Shown: one piece after another, positions 25,899-35,776 of the stretch
How the letters are laid out: each line of letters opens with the position of its first letter
How positions within the stretch are numbered: position 1 is the first letter of the stretch
Source of the DNA: Listeria weihenstephanensis
Lineage (GTDB): Bacteria; Bacillota; Bacilli; Lactobacillales; Listeriaceae
Direction: 5' to 3'
Assembly: GCF_003534205.1 (NCBI RefSeq)
Contig: NZ_CP011102.1
Location: forward strand, 3,236,036 to 3,300,035
DNA length: 64,000 nucleotides
The notes under the pieces: generated by a model
The model's input: the letters and a program-made list of their open reading frames with translations, nothing else
Told to the model about the DNA's origin: nothing
The model's database searches: none
Position numbers and translations under genes: made by a program

Positions 25899-26313
25899 TT
25901 GCTAAATCCCCCTTGCTTTCTTAGATTATCCTTGGAATTACTAGATTCTAATCTTCCTAAACGAGGTTCTGTGCGCTATGTATTTTGCTATGTGAAACGA
26001 AAAGTTCTGAGTACCCCTTTTTAATAATATCCCACATTCAACAGGAAGATAATAATATCATAATCATACCATAAATCGGGTTTTGAATGTTACTATGAAG
26101 CGAAAATGTAACAATGTTTGTTTTGTGCCCGCCCTTCAAGATCTTGCACCAAAGGAGCGCTGGTATAAAGTTTTACTACTTTTTCGTGACATAGTTATGT
26201 ATTTTGTTAAAATATGTATAATATGCAAGCTAAATGTTATTGATCAAGCCTTATTGCCCCTGTAAACTGGACTAATAAATCCCAATTTACTAAAAAGGAG
26301 AAGGTTGATTAAA
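25899..26313. other. Intergenic region upstream of the lyase
   Basis: These 415 bases separate the divergent gdpP and lyase genes. A perfect 6-bp inverted repeat TGTTAC/GTAACA (26088-26093 and 26108-26113, 14-base loop) and an AT-rich TATAAT-containing stretch (26216-26221) are seen. A 60-codon open frame at 26083-26265 lacks a ribosome binding site and coding character and is not called. Confidence 0.4.
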
Positions 26314-29300
26314 ATGAAAAAATACTGTATCACGATAATGTTAGCTCTGGTTTTACTATTCACTGGAACAAACACAACATTTGCCGACGAACTAAGTCCA
26401 TTTACTCAAACAAAAGAAGAGAAAAATATCTCACTCGCTAACTGGGAAAAAAGCCTAATCGGTGAAGATATTTTCCAGAACGGTTTGGCCGATCCTGACC
26501 TAGAAAAAATTTTACAAACTAAAAAAAGTGATTTGAGAGAGATTTTAAGCCACTGGACAGAACCAAAGCTAACAGTTGATGAAAGGTATCCAAATATAAC
26601 AAAAAAAGAGAATATGAATCCGCTTCTCTTCGATGATATCAAAGATGAGATTATAGACAGCGACCATAATACCGTACTGGCTCCATCAGTATCTGCAAAA
26701 AATTGGCCAAAATTAGCTGAACGGATAGAAAAAATGGCAACACTTTACATGACACCTGATCCTTCCGAAGATACGTACTATAAAAGTAACCAGCTAAGAA
26801 ATCAGATTATTTATGCCTTGAATTGGTACAGCACTATGGTATTTACTCCAGAGAACGGTGAAGCATTGGGTGTAGATGTTTGGTATGAAAAACAGATTTC
26901 TTCACCGCTTTCCATTGTTAATACGCTTACATTTATGAGAGACGACATAGATAAGCAACTTCTTCAAAAATATCTGACCGCGATCGATGGTTTGGAGCCA
27001 CCAATAGTATATAACTATGACTCTACTAATGAGCTTTATCCAAAGGGGCGCACAGCAGGTTTCGGAGCAAATCGTGTAAACAAAGGCTTCGTTCTACTCA
27101 TGCGAGGTATTCTTGATTCTGAAAATATCAACAACAAAGGGAATGTACAAGCTGATTTAGGGATTAAAATCATGAAGTATGCCCTTTTAATTGATGCTAA
27201 AGGCGAAGGGAAAAAGAACATCGATGGTTTTTATCCTGATGGTAGTTTTATTCAGCACAGTTTTATTCCTTACACTACTGGGTATGGTTCTGACATACTG
27301 GCTCGCAGCGCTGGTATGTTTCAGCTATTCGATGGAACAAGCGGTCTTAACCACTTTACTGGATACGGAAACTTGTTTACTATCTTAGATAAAACGTATC
27401 AACCAGTTTTGTACAAAAACGAAACACTAGATATGACTCGTGGAAGGCAGATTGCTCAATCAAGCTATACATCTGAAAACAAGGCAAATGAGATGCTTTA
27501 TAATATGTATCACGTCAGCCAAGCAAATACAGATACAAGATATAAAAGCGATTATGAAAGATTAGTCAAATCTTCTATAGTAACCGCCTCTTCGAAACCT
27601 AATTTTTATAAAAATTTATCCATACCGCAAGCCCAAGCATTCAAGGCATTACTCAATAATGAGGAAATTTCAAGCGCATATCCAGAAGCTCAAAAAAATA
27701 TCATGATGTCCAGAGCAAACCAAATGATTGATCAAAAAAAAGGGTACGCTGCTGGGCTGAGCATGTTCTCAAAAAACGTCTCTTCTTTTGAATCTATAAA
27801 CGGAGTTAATACACTAGGTATGTATACTGGAACTGGCGCACTTTCCATTTACAACGGTGATGATGCTTTCAAGAATAACTATTATCCAACTGTAGGCATG
27901 ACCAGTTTACCGGGCACTACCACTGATTTGAGTATCCGCAAAGTACTTAAAACCGACAAAACACCGATTTATGCCAACACAGAATCTTGGACTGGTGGGG
28001 TTTCAGACGGAACATACGGCTCTGCTACAATGGATTACACCATGAAAGACGTAACTCAAAGTAATCTTGCAGCTAAAAAATCTTGGTTCTTCTTAGACGG
28101 CAAAATCGTAGCTATGGGAAATAATATAACCAATGACAACAATTTAAATACACAAACAATTGTTGAAAATCGACAGCTACAGGACGGTGCAACTAACTTT
28201 AGCGTCAATGGTCAAAACATAGCTTTATCTAGTCCAACGAAAACGTTCGAAAATGCAAAATGGGCATACTTGGATAACGCTACAGAGAGTCAACGCATCG
28301 GCTATATTTTCCCAGACGCTGCTACTTCTGTTAACGCCTATAAAGCGGAACAAACTGGTCGCTGGTCGGACTTAGCATCAGCATATGAGCCTGGAAAAGG
28401 AACACCAGAAGTAAAAGCGACTTATGCAGGGCTGACCATTCCTCATAAAGTAAATCCAACAGATGCATTCTATACGTATGTCATTTTACCAGGCGTCTCT
28501 AAAACAGACACAGAACTAAACTCAAATAAAATTGGACCTGGAATGAATAATGACGTAGTAACCATTAACACAAATACCGTTCAAGGCGTACTCGATAAAG
28601 AACACGACTTAGCAATCATGAACTACCGCGCCCCAGGAGAAGCTGGCTATCCCGCTGCAACGAAACACAATTTTAACAGCCAGGCCCACACATCTGGTTC
28701 TATCATGATTCGCTATGCCACTAAAGAAGATAAACAAACAAAAACAATCACATTAGCTGATCCTTCTATGGCAGCAAACTCCATCCACTTTTCCATTCCT
28801 AAAGAGTCCTTTAATGGAATCAGCTCACAATCCGAAAAAGGCACAGTGACATCAGTAGGTGATAGTTGGGATATCACTGTAGATACATCAGGAAAAACAG
28901 GCGAATCATTCCAGTTCACTTTTGAAGAAATCCCTTCCACATTGGTAGCAGACAACTTTACAATCGGCGACAGCTATGTGACAGGAGCCTATACAGGAGA
29001 CGTAGCTAAGGTAGAGTTGCAAATAAACGGTGCCCTTATAGGGAAAATACCTGCTTCTAACCCACTTAAATACTATGCAAAAGGGAAAATCACATCCGTA
29101 ACTGATACAGTATCTCTCATTAGCTACGACTCGAAGGGCAATCAACTAAAAGAAATACCTATTATTGTGAAACCAACACCTGCAACATTAACCACCGTTG
29201 GATTTACGATTGGCGTAGATAGCTATGTGCAAGGTACCTATACCGGAGATCTATTTAGAGTAGCCTTAGAAGTAGACGGTGTTATTAACGGAAAAATACC

Positions 29301-29679
29301 TGTATCTAATTCGGCTTATCAATACTATGCAGCAAAACTAATCAAATCAACAGCCACTGAAGTATACATGGTTGGCTATGATTCATCAGGGGTTGAAGTG
29401 ACTCGAGTAAAAGTGGACGTTCAATCAAAACCCGATACAATAATAGTAAATGACTTCACAGTTGGTAAAGACAGCTACGTGACAGGTTCTTACACTGGTG
29501 GGGTCGCCAAAATAGCACTCGAAGTCAACGGAACATTACTACAACAGCCAATCGGTGTAGCTGGTTCACCTTATCGATACTATGCGAACGGGAAATTCAA
29601 AGCGTCCGATGAAGTATATGTCATTTTCTACGTTGCATCTGGTGTGGAATCAAATCGGGTCAAAGTTATCGTGAAGTAA
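26314..29679 (+). CDS. Secreted polysaccharide lyase family 8 enzyme with C-terminal Ig-like repeats
   Basis: A 1,121-residue secreted enzyme. The ATG 26314 follows GGAGAAGG, and a signal peptide (KKYCITIMLALVLLFTGTNT, cleavage after FADE-like sequence) is clear. The alpha/alpha-toroid domain (about 50-420) holds the PL8 catalytic pattern: Asn253 in FGANRVNKG, His315 and Tyr324 in QHSFIPYTTGYG, with the His and Tyr nine residues apart as in streptococcal hyaluronate lyase, and RGRQIAQSSY after it. The beta-sandwich domains follow to about residue 875. The last 240 residues are three Ig-like repeats (FTIGDSYVTGAYTGDVAKV pattern), which are unusual for PL8. PL8 members cleave hyaluronan, chondroitin or xanthan; the exact polymer cannot be told from sequence. 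It is a single gene with its own terminator. Confidence 0.9.
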   Translation: MKKYCITIMLALVLLFTGTNTTFADELSPFTQTKEEKNISLANWEKSLIGEDIFQNGLADPDLEKILQTKKSDLREILSHWTEPKLTVDERYPNITKKENMNPLLFDDIKDEIIDSDHNTVLAPSVSAKNWPKLAERIEKMATLYMTPDPSEDTYYKSNQLRNQIIYALNWYSTMVFTPENGEALGVDVWYEKQISSPLSIVNTLTFMRDDIDKQLLQKYLTAIDGLEPPIVYNYDSTNELYPKGRTAGFGANRVNKGFVLLMRGILDSENINNKGNVQADLGIKIMKYALLIDAKGEGKKNIDGFYPDGSFIQHSFIPYTTGYGSDILARSAGMFQLFDGTSGLNHFTGYGNLFTILDKTYQPVLYKNETLDMTRGRQIAQSSYTSENKANEMLYNMYHVSQANTDTRYKSDYERLVKSSIVTASSKPNFYKNLSIPQAQAFKALLNNEEISSAYPEAQKNIMMSRANQMIDQKKGYAAGLSMFSKNVSSFESINGVNTLGMYTGTGALSIYNGDDAFKNNYYPTVGMTSLPGTTTDLSIRKVLKTDKTPIYANTESWTGGVSDGTYGSATMDYTMKDVTQSNLAAKKSWFFLDGKIVAMGNNITNDNNLNTQTIVENRQLQDGATNFSVNGQNIALSSPTKTFENAKWAYLDNATESQRIGYIFPDAATSVNAYKAEQTGRWSDLASAYEPGKGTPEVKATYAGLTIPHKVNPTDAFYTYVILPGVSKTDTELNSNKIGPGMNNDVVTINTNTVQGVLDKEHDLAIMNYRAPGEAGYPAATKHNFNSQAHTSGSIMIRYATKEDKQTKTITLADPSMAANSIHFSIPKESFNGISSQSEKGTVTSVGDSWDITVDTSGKTGESFQFTFEEIPSTLVADNFTIGDSYVTGAYTGDVAKVELQINGALIGKIPASNPLKYYAKGKITSVTDTVSLISYDSKGNQLKEIPIIVKPTPATLTTVGFTIGVDSYVQGTYTGDLFRVALEVDGVINGKIPVSNSAYQYYAAKLIKSTATEVYMVGYDSSGVEVTRVKVDVQSKPDTIIVNDFTVGKDSYVTGSYTGGVAKIALEVNGTLLQQPIGVAGSPYRYYANGKFKASDEVYVIFYVASGVESNRVKVIVK

Positions 29680-29730
29680 CAGTGTAGATTTAAACTTTCA
29701 CTAACACTATCGAAAAGAATAATTTGGATC

Positions 29731-29768
29731 AAAAAACCGCGGATATCATCATTTCTCCGCGGCTTTTT
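29731..29768. terminator. Bidirectional terminator between the lyase and the LPXTG adhesin
   Basis: AAAAAACCGCGGA (29731-29743) pairs with TCCGCGGCTTTTTT (29755-29768). It serves both convergent genes. Confidence 0.9.
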
Positions 29769-29835
29769 TATTCTATTACAACTTTGCTTCCCCTCGCACT
29801 CTATGCTTTCTTTCCCTACCAAAATCATTTCATGC

Positions 29836-32800
29836 TTATGAAACTTTTCTGCGATATAACCATAATGCCGTACCACCGATAAGGAATAATACGCCAAAAC
29901 CTACGAACCACAGCTCATTGTTACTATCTCCTGTCTCTGGTAATATTATATTGCCTTTTTGTGTCACACTGTTCGGTTTGGAAGAACTGGGAGTTCCAGG
30001 ATCACCAGGAGTCCCTGGTTCGCTTGGCGTTACAGTAGTTCCGCCATCACCATCATCAGACTTATCCAGTTTCTGATTGATAAACTCTAATTCCAGAGTT
30101 GCCGGTTTACCATTTGCTGATGCCTCGACTTCGAATGGAATTGGTTTTTTATCAAGTTTATAACCCGTCGGAGCAGCTACTTCTTCAAATTGATAGTCGC
30201 CTGGTGCTAAATCTTCCACTGTGACTTCCCCGACATCATTTGATACCAAATCAGTTTGAAGCGTCTCGCCCGCACTATTTTTCAGTGTGAATTTCGCTCC
30301 GGAAAGCGCATTTCCAGAACTATCTTCTTTTTTCAAGACGACACTGCCTTTGTAGTTAATCACGTTGCCCAGTGCGACTACATCGGGCTCGCCTTCTGCT
30401 TCAGCGGCTATAACAAATGGGATTGGCGCGGTATTTCTAATCATGCCTCTCGGTGCTCTTATTTCCTCCACTGTATACGAGCCTGGCGCTAAACCACTTA
30501 CCTTAACATTTCCTCGTGGCCCCGCAACCGCCCGTTTCACAACAGTACCATTCGCATCTTTTACTGCAAAAATTGCACCGCTCAACGTGTTGCCGTCCTC
30601 ATTCGTTTTCACAAACTCGATATCGCCTTGGTAATTAATAAATGGTCCTACCGCAACGTCTGGAATTTGACCATCACTTTCTTCCACAACGGTGAATGGA
30701 ATTGGTGTTGTGTTTAAAATATAGCCTGGAGGTGCTTGCTCTTCAATGAGGCGATACGAACCCGGTAGCAAACCTTCGATCACTAACTGACCGTCAGCAT
30801 CCGTTACGTAGTCCGTGTCTGGATTAATTTCTGTCCAGCCAGAGTCTCCTTCCATCTCAAGCTTGAATTCCGCACCCGCAATCGGTTGTGACGCCTCATT
30901 TTGTTTCGTCAGTGTCACTTTATTTTGCGCGTTAACCAGTGGTATTACATTCGCTTGGTTGGAACTCTCCGCCGATACCGCGACTGGAACACCCGCAGCT
31001 AACGCATCACTCACTGTATATCCTGCTGGAGCCTGTACTTCCCGAATGAAGTAATCGCCATACGGAACATTCCCAAACGTTAAGCTACCGTTCGCATCCA
31101 CTTCACTTTCCCTGAGAACGACACCTTTCGTTTTGTCTAACATTTCAAAAACGGCACCAGTTAATGGATTACCATCCGTATCCACTTTTTGGAAACTAAT
31201 TGTTCCTTTGACACCAGAAGCAGTCCCCGATCCGTCTGTTATTGTAATCGGCACGTCCGTTCCATCCCCACCGCTAATCGTCTCCTCATTATTACCAGTG
31301 ACTGTTACCTGATTCGATGCTACCGTATTTCCCGAATCACTTATAAAGATCATCGCGCGGTATTCGAGAATATACGCCGTATCAATTTCATGTAAAAATG
31401 AAACGGTGAGTACTTGCTGCCCTGTTAAATTGTCTGTCGTTAGTGTCTCCGTGTAATCAACGCCCTCAACTAATGGCAAATTCGGATCTTTAGTAATCGT
31501 CCCATCCGGTTGAACAGTCGTCCGATACAAAACAATGGAATCTTCGTCAATCGCCTGGTTATCGGATGGTGTATCCGTTACGACGACGTCATCAAGTGTT
31601 GATAAACTAGGATTAATAGTAACCGCCCAGTTTACGAAACCATCTTGGTCTTGGAATCCAGTTTTATTCGCTAAGCTATCCCCATTAGCAATCGATACTT
31701 CCGCACTCAATGTGCTGTCTGGATACGTGTCATTGGAGAACACGGCATCATTATCGTACGTTGCATGCACTACTTCTCCTTCCAGACTTGTTTGGAACTC
31801 AACTATATACGCACCCGAAATACTATCACCATACTCTACGGTCAGCGTCTGATTATTACCCACTGAAGGTTCCTCAATCGTAAATTGGTCATAATCACTA
31901 ACTTCTGCACCTAATTCAACAGAACCATCGGGATTAACCGAATAATTATATATATGCAGCGAATCCGGAACATAATTCTGATTATCCGTGATTGGATCAG
32001 TAATTTTCGCGTCCCCTAAATCATTCGTATTATAGTTTAACCCAATACCCCACGTAATCCGTGACGTCGTTGCATTATAACTACCTCGTTTAAAACCGTT
32101 GACCTTCGCCGCATCTTTAGGATTTAACGTCGCATCATCTGTACTCGTATGTGAATCGCCATTACTATCTTCCCACGTTCCTGTCGCTACATTCGTGAAA
32201 ATCCGATCCGGGTCATCAATACCTTCCACATTCGTATCGTAATCCGTCGTATACGTAATCTTAAATTCATCCGTCGTTCCAGCTGCGAGCGCTCCAATAA
32301 ACGTTACCGTAAACTGATTACTCGTTGTATTATATTCCAGTTCATAATCCGTTCCCTCAACTAATGTAGCTCCTGTAGTTACATCTTTCATTTGGAAAGT
32401 CGACGTATCCAATGTCAAACCCGGGCTTAACTGATCTGTCAAAGACCAATCAATCATCTCATAGTGGTTCTTGTTAACATCAATATTCCAAGATGCACGT
32501 TTTGTATCATAGTTAACATTACTCAACGTTTTAACTATATTTTGTTGCGTAACAGACCCTGTCCCCGTACTTTCGCCGCCAGTATCTGTTGTCACCGTAT
32601 TCGATATACTCGTGTTACTGTCGACAGTTCCGTCAAATGTAGTCTCATACGTGATATTTAGCGCTGTATCAACATCATGTAAAAAGACAATATCAAATCC
32701 ATCCGCAGTAGGCACAATAGTATAATCCGTCCCTTCCACGTAAGGATCTCCTTGAATTTGATTCCCATCAGCATCGAACGTGACCTCATTAATCTGCACA

Positions 32801-34491
32801 GAACCAGGTACTAACACCATTTGATCCGAGCCAAAAGTATCATGAATAACCGCGTCACTTTCAGGGATATCTAATTCTCCGTAGTTATACTGTACCGTCC
32901 AATCTACTACTTGATTCGCGCTATCATAATGCCCTACCGCTTTATTCAACAATTTTCCATAATCGGCCGTAACTGTTGCTGTTGCTGGGATATCAACGCC
33001 ATCACCTTGCAACGTCGCTGTGTTGACAAATGGCACCGCGCCACCTTCTGACGGTTTCGCGCTATCATCAATTTTCGTCGTGTAAACTAGTCGGTAAGCA
33101 TCGGAAATCGGTTCTGTAAATGTAACCGTCCCATTCGCATCTACCGTGTAGCCACCCGTTTGGAGTACTTCGCTTCCCTCGACAACATTACCGTATAAAT
33201 CAACATCCACCTTGTAAACCTCAACCGATTCGTACGTAGTCCCCGCCGGAAAATCTTCGACAACTACCGCATTATCAATCGTGTCTAGGCTCTTATTTAT
33301 GTCCACCTGCCAAGTAATATAATCCGGATTCAGCTCTTTATCAAAATGACCACTTTTCTCGACAGTCAAATCTGTATCCGGCTTGATAACAACCGTTTCT
33401 GGCGGTAGTTTATCTTCTTGTGGAATATCGATCACCAAATCCCCTGGTCCGTCGATATTCTCCGGATTAAATGCTGCATCAAAATCCAGCGTCCCGTTCA
33501 CGTCAGAACTCTCATGAACCGCATCGGTAAATACGAATTTCACTTGACCGTCTGTCGTAATTTGAACCTCGCCGTACTCATTCAATGAAATAGTCTGATT
33601 TTGCGTAATCAGTATATTATCAGGAAGTTGCACAATATAATAATCACCCGCATTAATTTGCGCGCCTACGTCATCAGGAATCGCCCAAGTAAACGAAAAA
33701 TGTACCGTATCAGCAACCGTTGGATCCGTCACAGGATTCCCATCTGCATCAAAATATGTAACTTCCATTCCAGTCATAATTGTAGAATCCTCTTCCGAAT
33801 AACCTAAGCTCGCAAAAATATCCTTCACGTTTTGTGGCTCAGCCGCTTGAATCCCAACCGAACTTTTCGTCACCTTGTCGTTTGTAGTGCTACCAGCTTT
33901 TTTCTGCGCAGCATCATCTTTAGTCGCTGGCTCTTCTTTTTCCTTCACTACATCCTTATCAGTTGCCGGCTTCTCTTCACCCTTCGTTATATCTCCATCC
34001 GTTGCTGGCTCCTGCTCTTTCGTTTCTAATTTTGGTACATCAATCGTTTGACTACCACTCGTTTTTCCATCAGAAAAAGTAATAAGTGCTTTTCCGTCAG
34101 CCGTACTTTCGCCCGTATACTTGCCTACCACTTCGAATTTCACCGTGCCATTCGCGTCTGGCGTTAGCTTCAACTCAAGCTTATTCTCTTTCACACTGTA
34201 AGTTCCGACAGACTCTTTATTTTCGTTCACGATTTCTGTGTTTTGACTAGAGCTAAGCGTTAAGTTATCCGACACCGTGATTTCTTGCGTCGTTCCCTCT
34301 ACCCCACTATTTTCCACCTTCGCCTCTACCGAAAACACCGATTGCCCGTCCTCTTTCGTGTCAACTAACGTAACGGCCCCTATTGAAAGCTCCGACCCCG
34401 CCTTTTCTTTCTCATCCGCTAAGCCTAATTGCGGCACAAAAATTTGTAAAATCAACGCCACCACAAAAAGTAATATTCCCCAACGTTTCAT
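29836..34491 (-). CDS. LPXTG-anchored multidomain adhesin, 1,551 residues
   Basis: A cell-wall protein. It has a signal peptide at 1-25, then an acidic, Lys/Glu-rich linker (about 160-220). A first adhesive domain (about 225-370; HFSFTWAIPDD, then VQLPDNI) fits the Cna/Sdr type. Five related beta domains of about 150 residues follow (starts near 380, 530, 680, 830, 990), each opening with a K-x-x-x-x-x-Y/F...W.V.IN pattern as in collagen-binding-like domains. Then come four SpaA/CnaB-type prealbumin-like domains (about 1125-1465; for example FQKVDTDGNPLTGAVFEM), which often form isopeptide bonds. A Pro/Gly/Ser wall-spanning region and the sortase signal LPETG at 1517-1521 with a hydrophobic span and RRKVS tail end the protein. 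GAGGGGG precedes the ATG. The ligand is unknown. Codon and base use do not stand out. Confidence 0.93.
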   Translation of the reverse strand: MKRWGILLFVVALILQIFVPQLGLADEKEKAGSELSIGAVTLVDTKEDGQSVFSVEAKVENSGVEGTTQEITVSDNLTLSSSQNTEIVNENKESVGTYSVKENKLELKLTPDANGTVKFEVVGKYTGESTADGKALITFSDGKTSGSQTIDVPKLETKEQEPATDGDITKGEEKPATDKDVVKEKEEPATKDDAAQKKAGSTTNDKVTKSSVGIQAAEPQNVKDIFASLGYSEEDSTIMTGMEVTYFDADGNPVTDPTVADTVHFSFTWAIPDDVGAQINAGDYYIVQLPDNILITQNQTISLNEYGEVQITTDGQVKFVFTDAVHESSDVNGTLDFDAAFNPENIDGPGDLVIDIPQEDKLPPETVVIKPDTDLTVEKSGHFDKELNPDYITWQVDINKSLDTIDNAVVVEDFPAGTTYESVEVYKVDVDLYGNVVEGSEVLQTGGYTVDANGTVTFTEPISDAYRLVYTTKIDDSAKPSEGGAVPFVNTATLQGDGVDIPATATVTADYGKLLNKAVGHYDSANQVVDWTVQYNYGELDIPESDAVIHDTFGSDQMVLVPGSVQINEVTFDADGNQIQGDPYVEGTDYTIVPTADGFDIVFLHDVDTALNITYETTFDGTVDSNTSISNTVTTDTGGESTGTGSVTQQNIVKTLSNVNYDTKRASWNIDVNKNHYEMIDWSLTDQLSPGLTLDTSTFQMKDVTTGATLVEGTDYELEYNTTSNQFTVTFIGALAAGTTDEFKITYTTDYDTNVEGIDDPDRIFTNVATGTWEDSNGDSHTSTDDATLNPKDAAKVNGFKRGSYNATTSRITWGIGLNYNTNDLGDAKITDPITDNQNYVPDSLHIYNYSVNPDGSVELGAEVSDYDQFTIEEPSVGNNQTLTVEYGDSISGAYIVEFQTSLEGEVVHATYDNDAVFSNDTYPDSTLSAEVSIANGDSLANKTGFQDQDGFVNWAVTINPSLSTLDDVVVTDTPSDNQAIDEDSIVLYRTTVQPDGTITKDPNLPLVEGVDYTETLTTDNLTGQQVLTVSFLHEIDTAYILEYRAMIFISDSGNTVASNQVTVTGNNEETISGGDGTDVPITITDGSGTASGVKGTISFQKVDTDGNPLTGAVFEMLDKTKGVVLRESEVDANGSLTFGNVPYGDYFIREVQAPAGYTVSDALAAGVPVAVSAESSNQANVIPLVNAQNKVTLTKQNEASQPIAGAEFKLEMEGDSGWTEINPDTDYVTDADGQLVIEGLLPGSYRLIEEQAPPGYILNTTPIPFTVVEESDGQIPDVAVGPFINYQGDIEFVKTNEDGNTLSGAIFAVKDANGTVVKRAVAGPRGNVKVSGLAPGSYTVEEIRAPRGMIRNTAPIPFVIAAEAEGEPDVVALGNVINYKGSVVLKKEDSSGNALSGAKFTLKNSAGETLQTDLVSNDVGEVTVEDLAPGDYQFEEVAAPTGYKLDKKPIPFEVEASANGKPATLELEFINQKLDKSDDGDGGTTVTPSEPGTPGDPGTPSSSKPNSVTQKGNIILPETGDSNNELWFVGFGVLFLIGGTALWLYRRKVS

Positions 34492-34713
34492 GCTTTGTAT
34501 CCCCCTCTTTATAAGTTCATGTTAATTACTCATTCCCTTTTTTAATCCATTGAAAACTTTTTTACATTTTCGGCATAACACAAGGTACACGAGGGGATAG
34601 CAAGCAATATAGGGCGGAATCCTGTCAAAATTTAAAAATTACATAATAACTGTATACGTAACAAAAAACAGCGGATAGCATTTACGTAGGGTTTGTATTC
34701 AGCGAGCCCTTTA

Positions 34714-34768
34714 AAAATAGAAGCGGAAAACGAGACCATGATGCGATCTCGTTTCCCGCTTCTATTTT
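34714..34768 (-). terminator. Terminator after the aldo/keto reductase
   Basis: A 22-bp stem (34714-34735 with 34747-34768, one mismatch) ends in a T run on the minus strand directly after the stop at 34769. The 220 bases between it and the adhesin start hold no gene. Confidence 0.9.
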
Positions 34769-35656
34769 TTAGAAATGCTCTTTGTACAGCAAGCCTTGTT
34801 CGGATTGTTCCTCCGTAACCCGACTTTCCCACTGCTTCACGCTTTCTTGATACTCAGCGCTTGAAAATCTGTTCATCCCGTCTATAATCTCCAAATCAGG
34901 GGCTAAAATCTCGAAATCTAGCTGATAATTTTCCTCCACACGCTTTGGATTTTTTGATTTTGGAATCACATGATAATCATGCTGTAGTGCCCATTTATTC
35001 AATAACTGACCAATATTCACATCGTATTTCTTACATAAATCATCCAACTGAACCTTCTCGTCCGACGTCAAAGCAGAGTCCGGATAAAACGGATTTGGCG
35101 TCGTGTAAGGCTTCAAAATCGAATAACCCGTTAACAAAATACCCTCCTCTAAGCAGTAAGCTTCAAGTTCCAGCGGGCGCGTCGTCGGTGAGCAGACAAT
35201 TTGATTGCAATACGGCTTAACCCCCGTCTCCTCCACCAGCTTCTTAATCCCCGAAATCGAAAAATTCGATACCCCGACATGCTTGACGACACCTTCCATT
35301 TGTAAATCCAACAAAGCCTGATATGCCGCCAGATTCGCAGTTTCCCCAAGCTCCGCGTGCAGCAATATTAAATCCACATAACTCGTTTGCAGACGCGCTA
35401 GCGATTCCGATACAGACGCTTTTGTATGTTTGAGATAGTTCTGCGGCGCTATTTTCGTCGTTAAAAACAACTCCGAGCGATCAATCCCCAACGCTTTCAA
35501 AATCACACCAATATCATATTCATTATTATAAACCTGAGCCGTATCAATATGCCGATATCCCGTTTTCCAGGCCGTTTGAATCGATTGCTTCAAATCATCG
35601 AAATCCGTTAATAACCACGTTCCTAGACCTACTTTTGGTAAATCTTGAATACTCAA
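34769..35656 (-). CDS. Aldo/keto reductase (2,5-diketo-gluconate reductase-like)
   Basis: A 295-residue TIM-barrel reductase that uses NAD(P)H to reduce aldehydes or ketones. The expected catalytic residues are present: Asp in HIDTAQVYNNE with Tyr four residues later, Lys in LTTKIAP, and His in LLHAEL. The family usually has LLHWP at the last site, so the HAEL form is unusual. The cofactor loop PKSKNPKRVEENYQ is normal. The start is a TTG at 35656 with only a weak ribosome binding site; a stop codon lies two codons upstream in the same frame, so no better start exists. It is a single gene with a terminator on each side. Confidence 0.88.
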   Translation of the reverse strand: MSIQDLPKVGLGTWLLTDFDDLKQSIQTAWKTGYRHIDTAQVYNNEYDIGVILKALGIDRSELFLTTKIAPQNYLKHTKASVSESLARLQTSYVDLILLHAELGETANLAAYQALLDLQMEGVVKHVGVSNFSISGIKKLVEETGVKPYCNQIVCSPTTRPLELEAYCLEEGILLTGYSILKPYTTPNPFYPDSALTSDEKVQLDDLCKKYDVNIGQLLNKWALQHDYHVIPKSKNPKRVEENYQLDFEILAPDLEIIDGMNRFSSAEYQESVKQWESRVTEEQSEQGLLYKEHF

Positions 35657-35726
35657 CCTACATCATCTCATTTCTTTATTATTCATGCTCCTCAAAATTA
35701 CGCCTAACAGTGATGATTGTCAAGGC

Positions 35727-35775
35727 AAAAAGCTCGCTCAAGATGCCAGGTGTGGCGAACTTGAACGAGCTTTAT
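35727..35775 (-). terminator. Terminator after the MmpL-type transporter
   Basis: AAAGCTCGCTCAAG-like and CTTGAACGAGCTTT-like arms with a loop of about 16 bases and an A/T run lie two bases from the stop at 35777. Confidence 0.8.
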
Positions 35776-35776
35776 T

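Noticed and set aside
26083-26265. A 60-codon open frame upstream of the lyase
   Set aside because: It has no ribosome binding site, no family resemblance and an AT-rich mixed composition.
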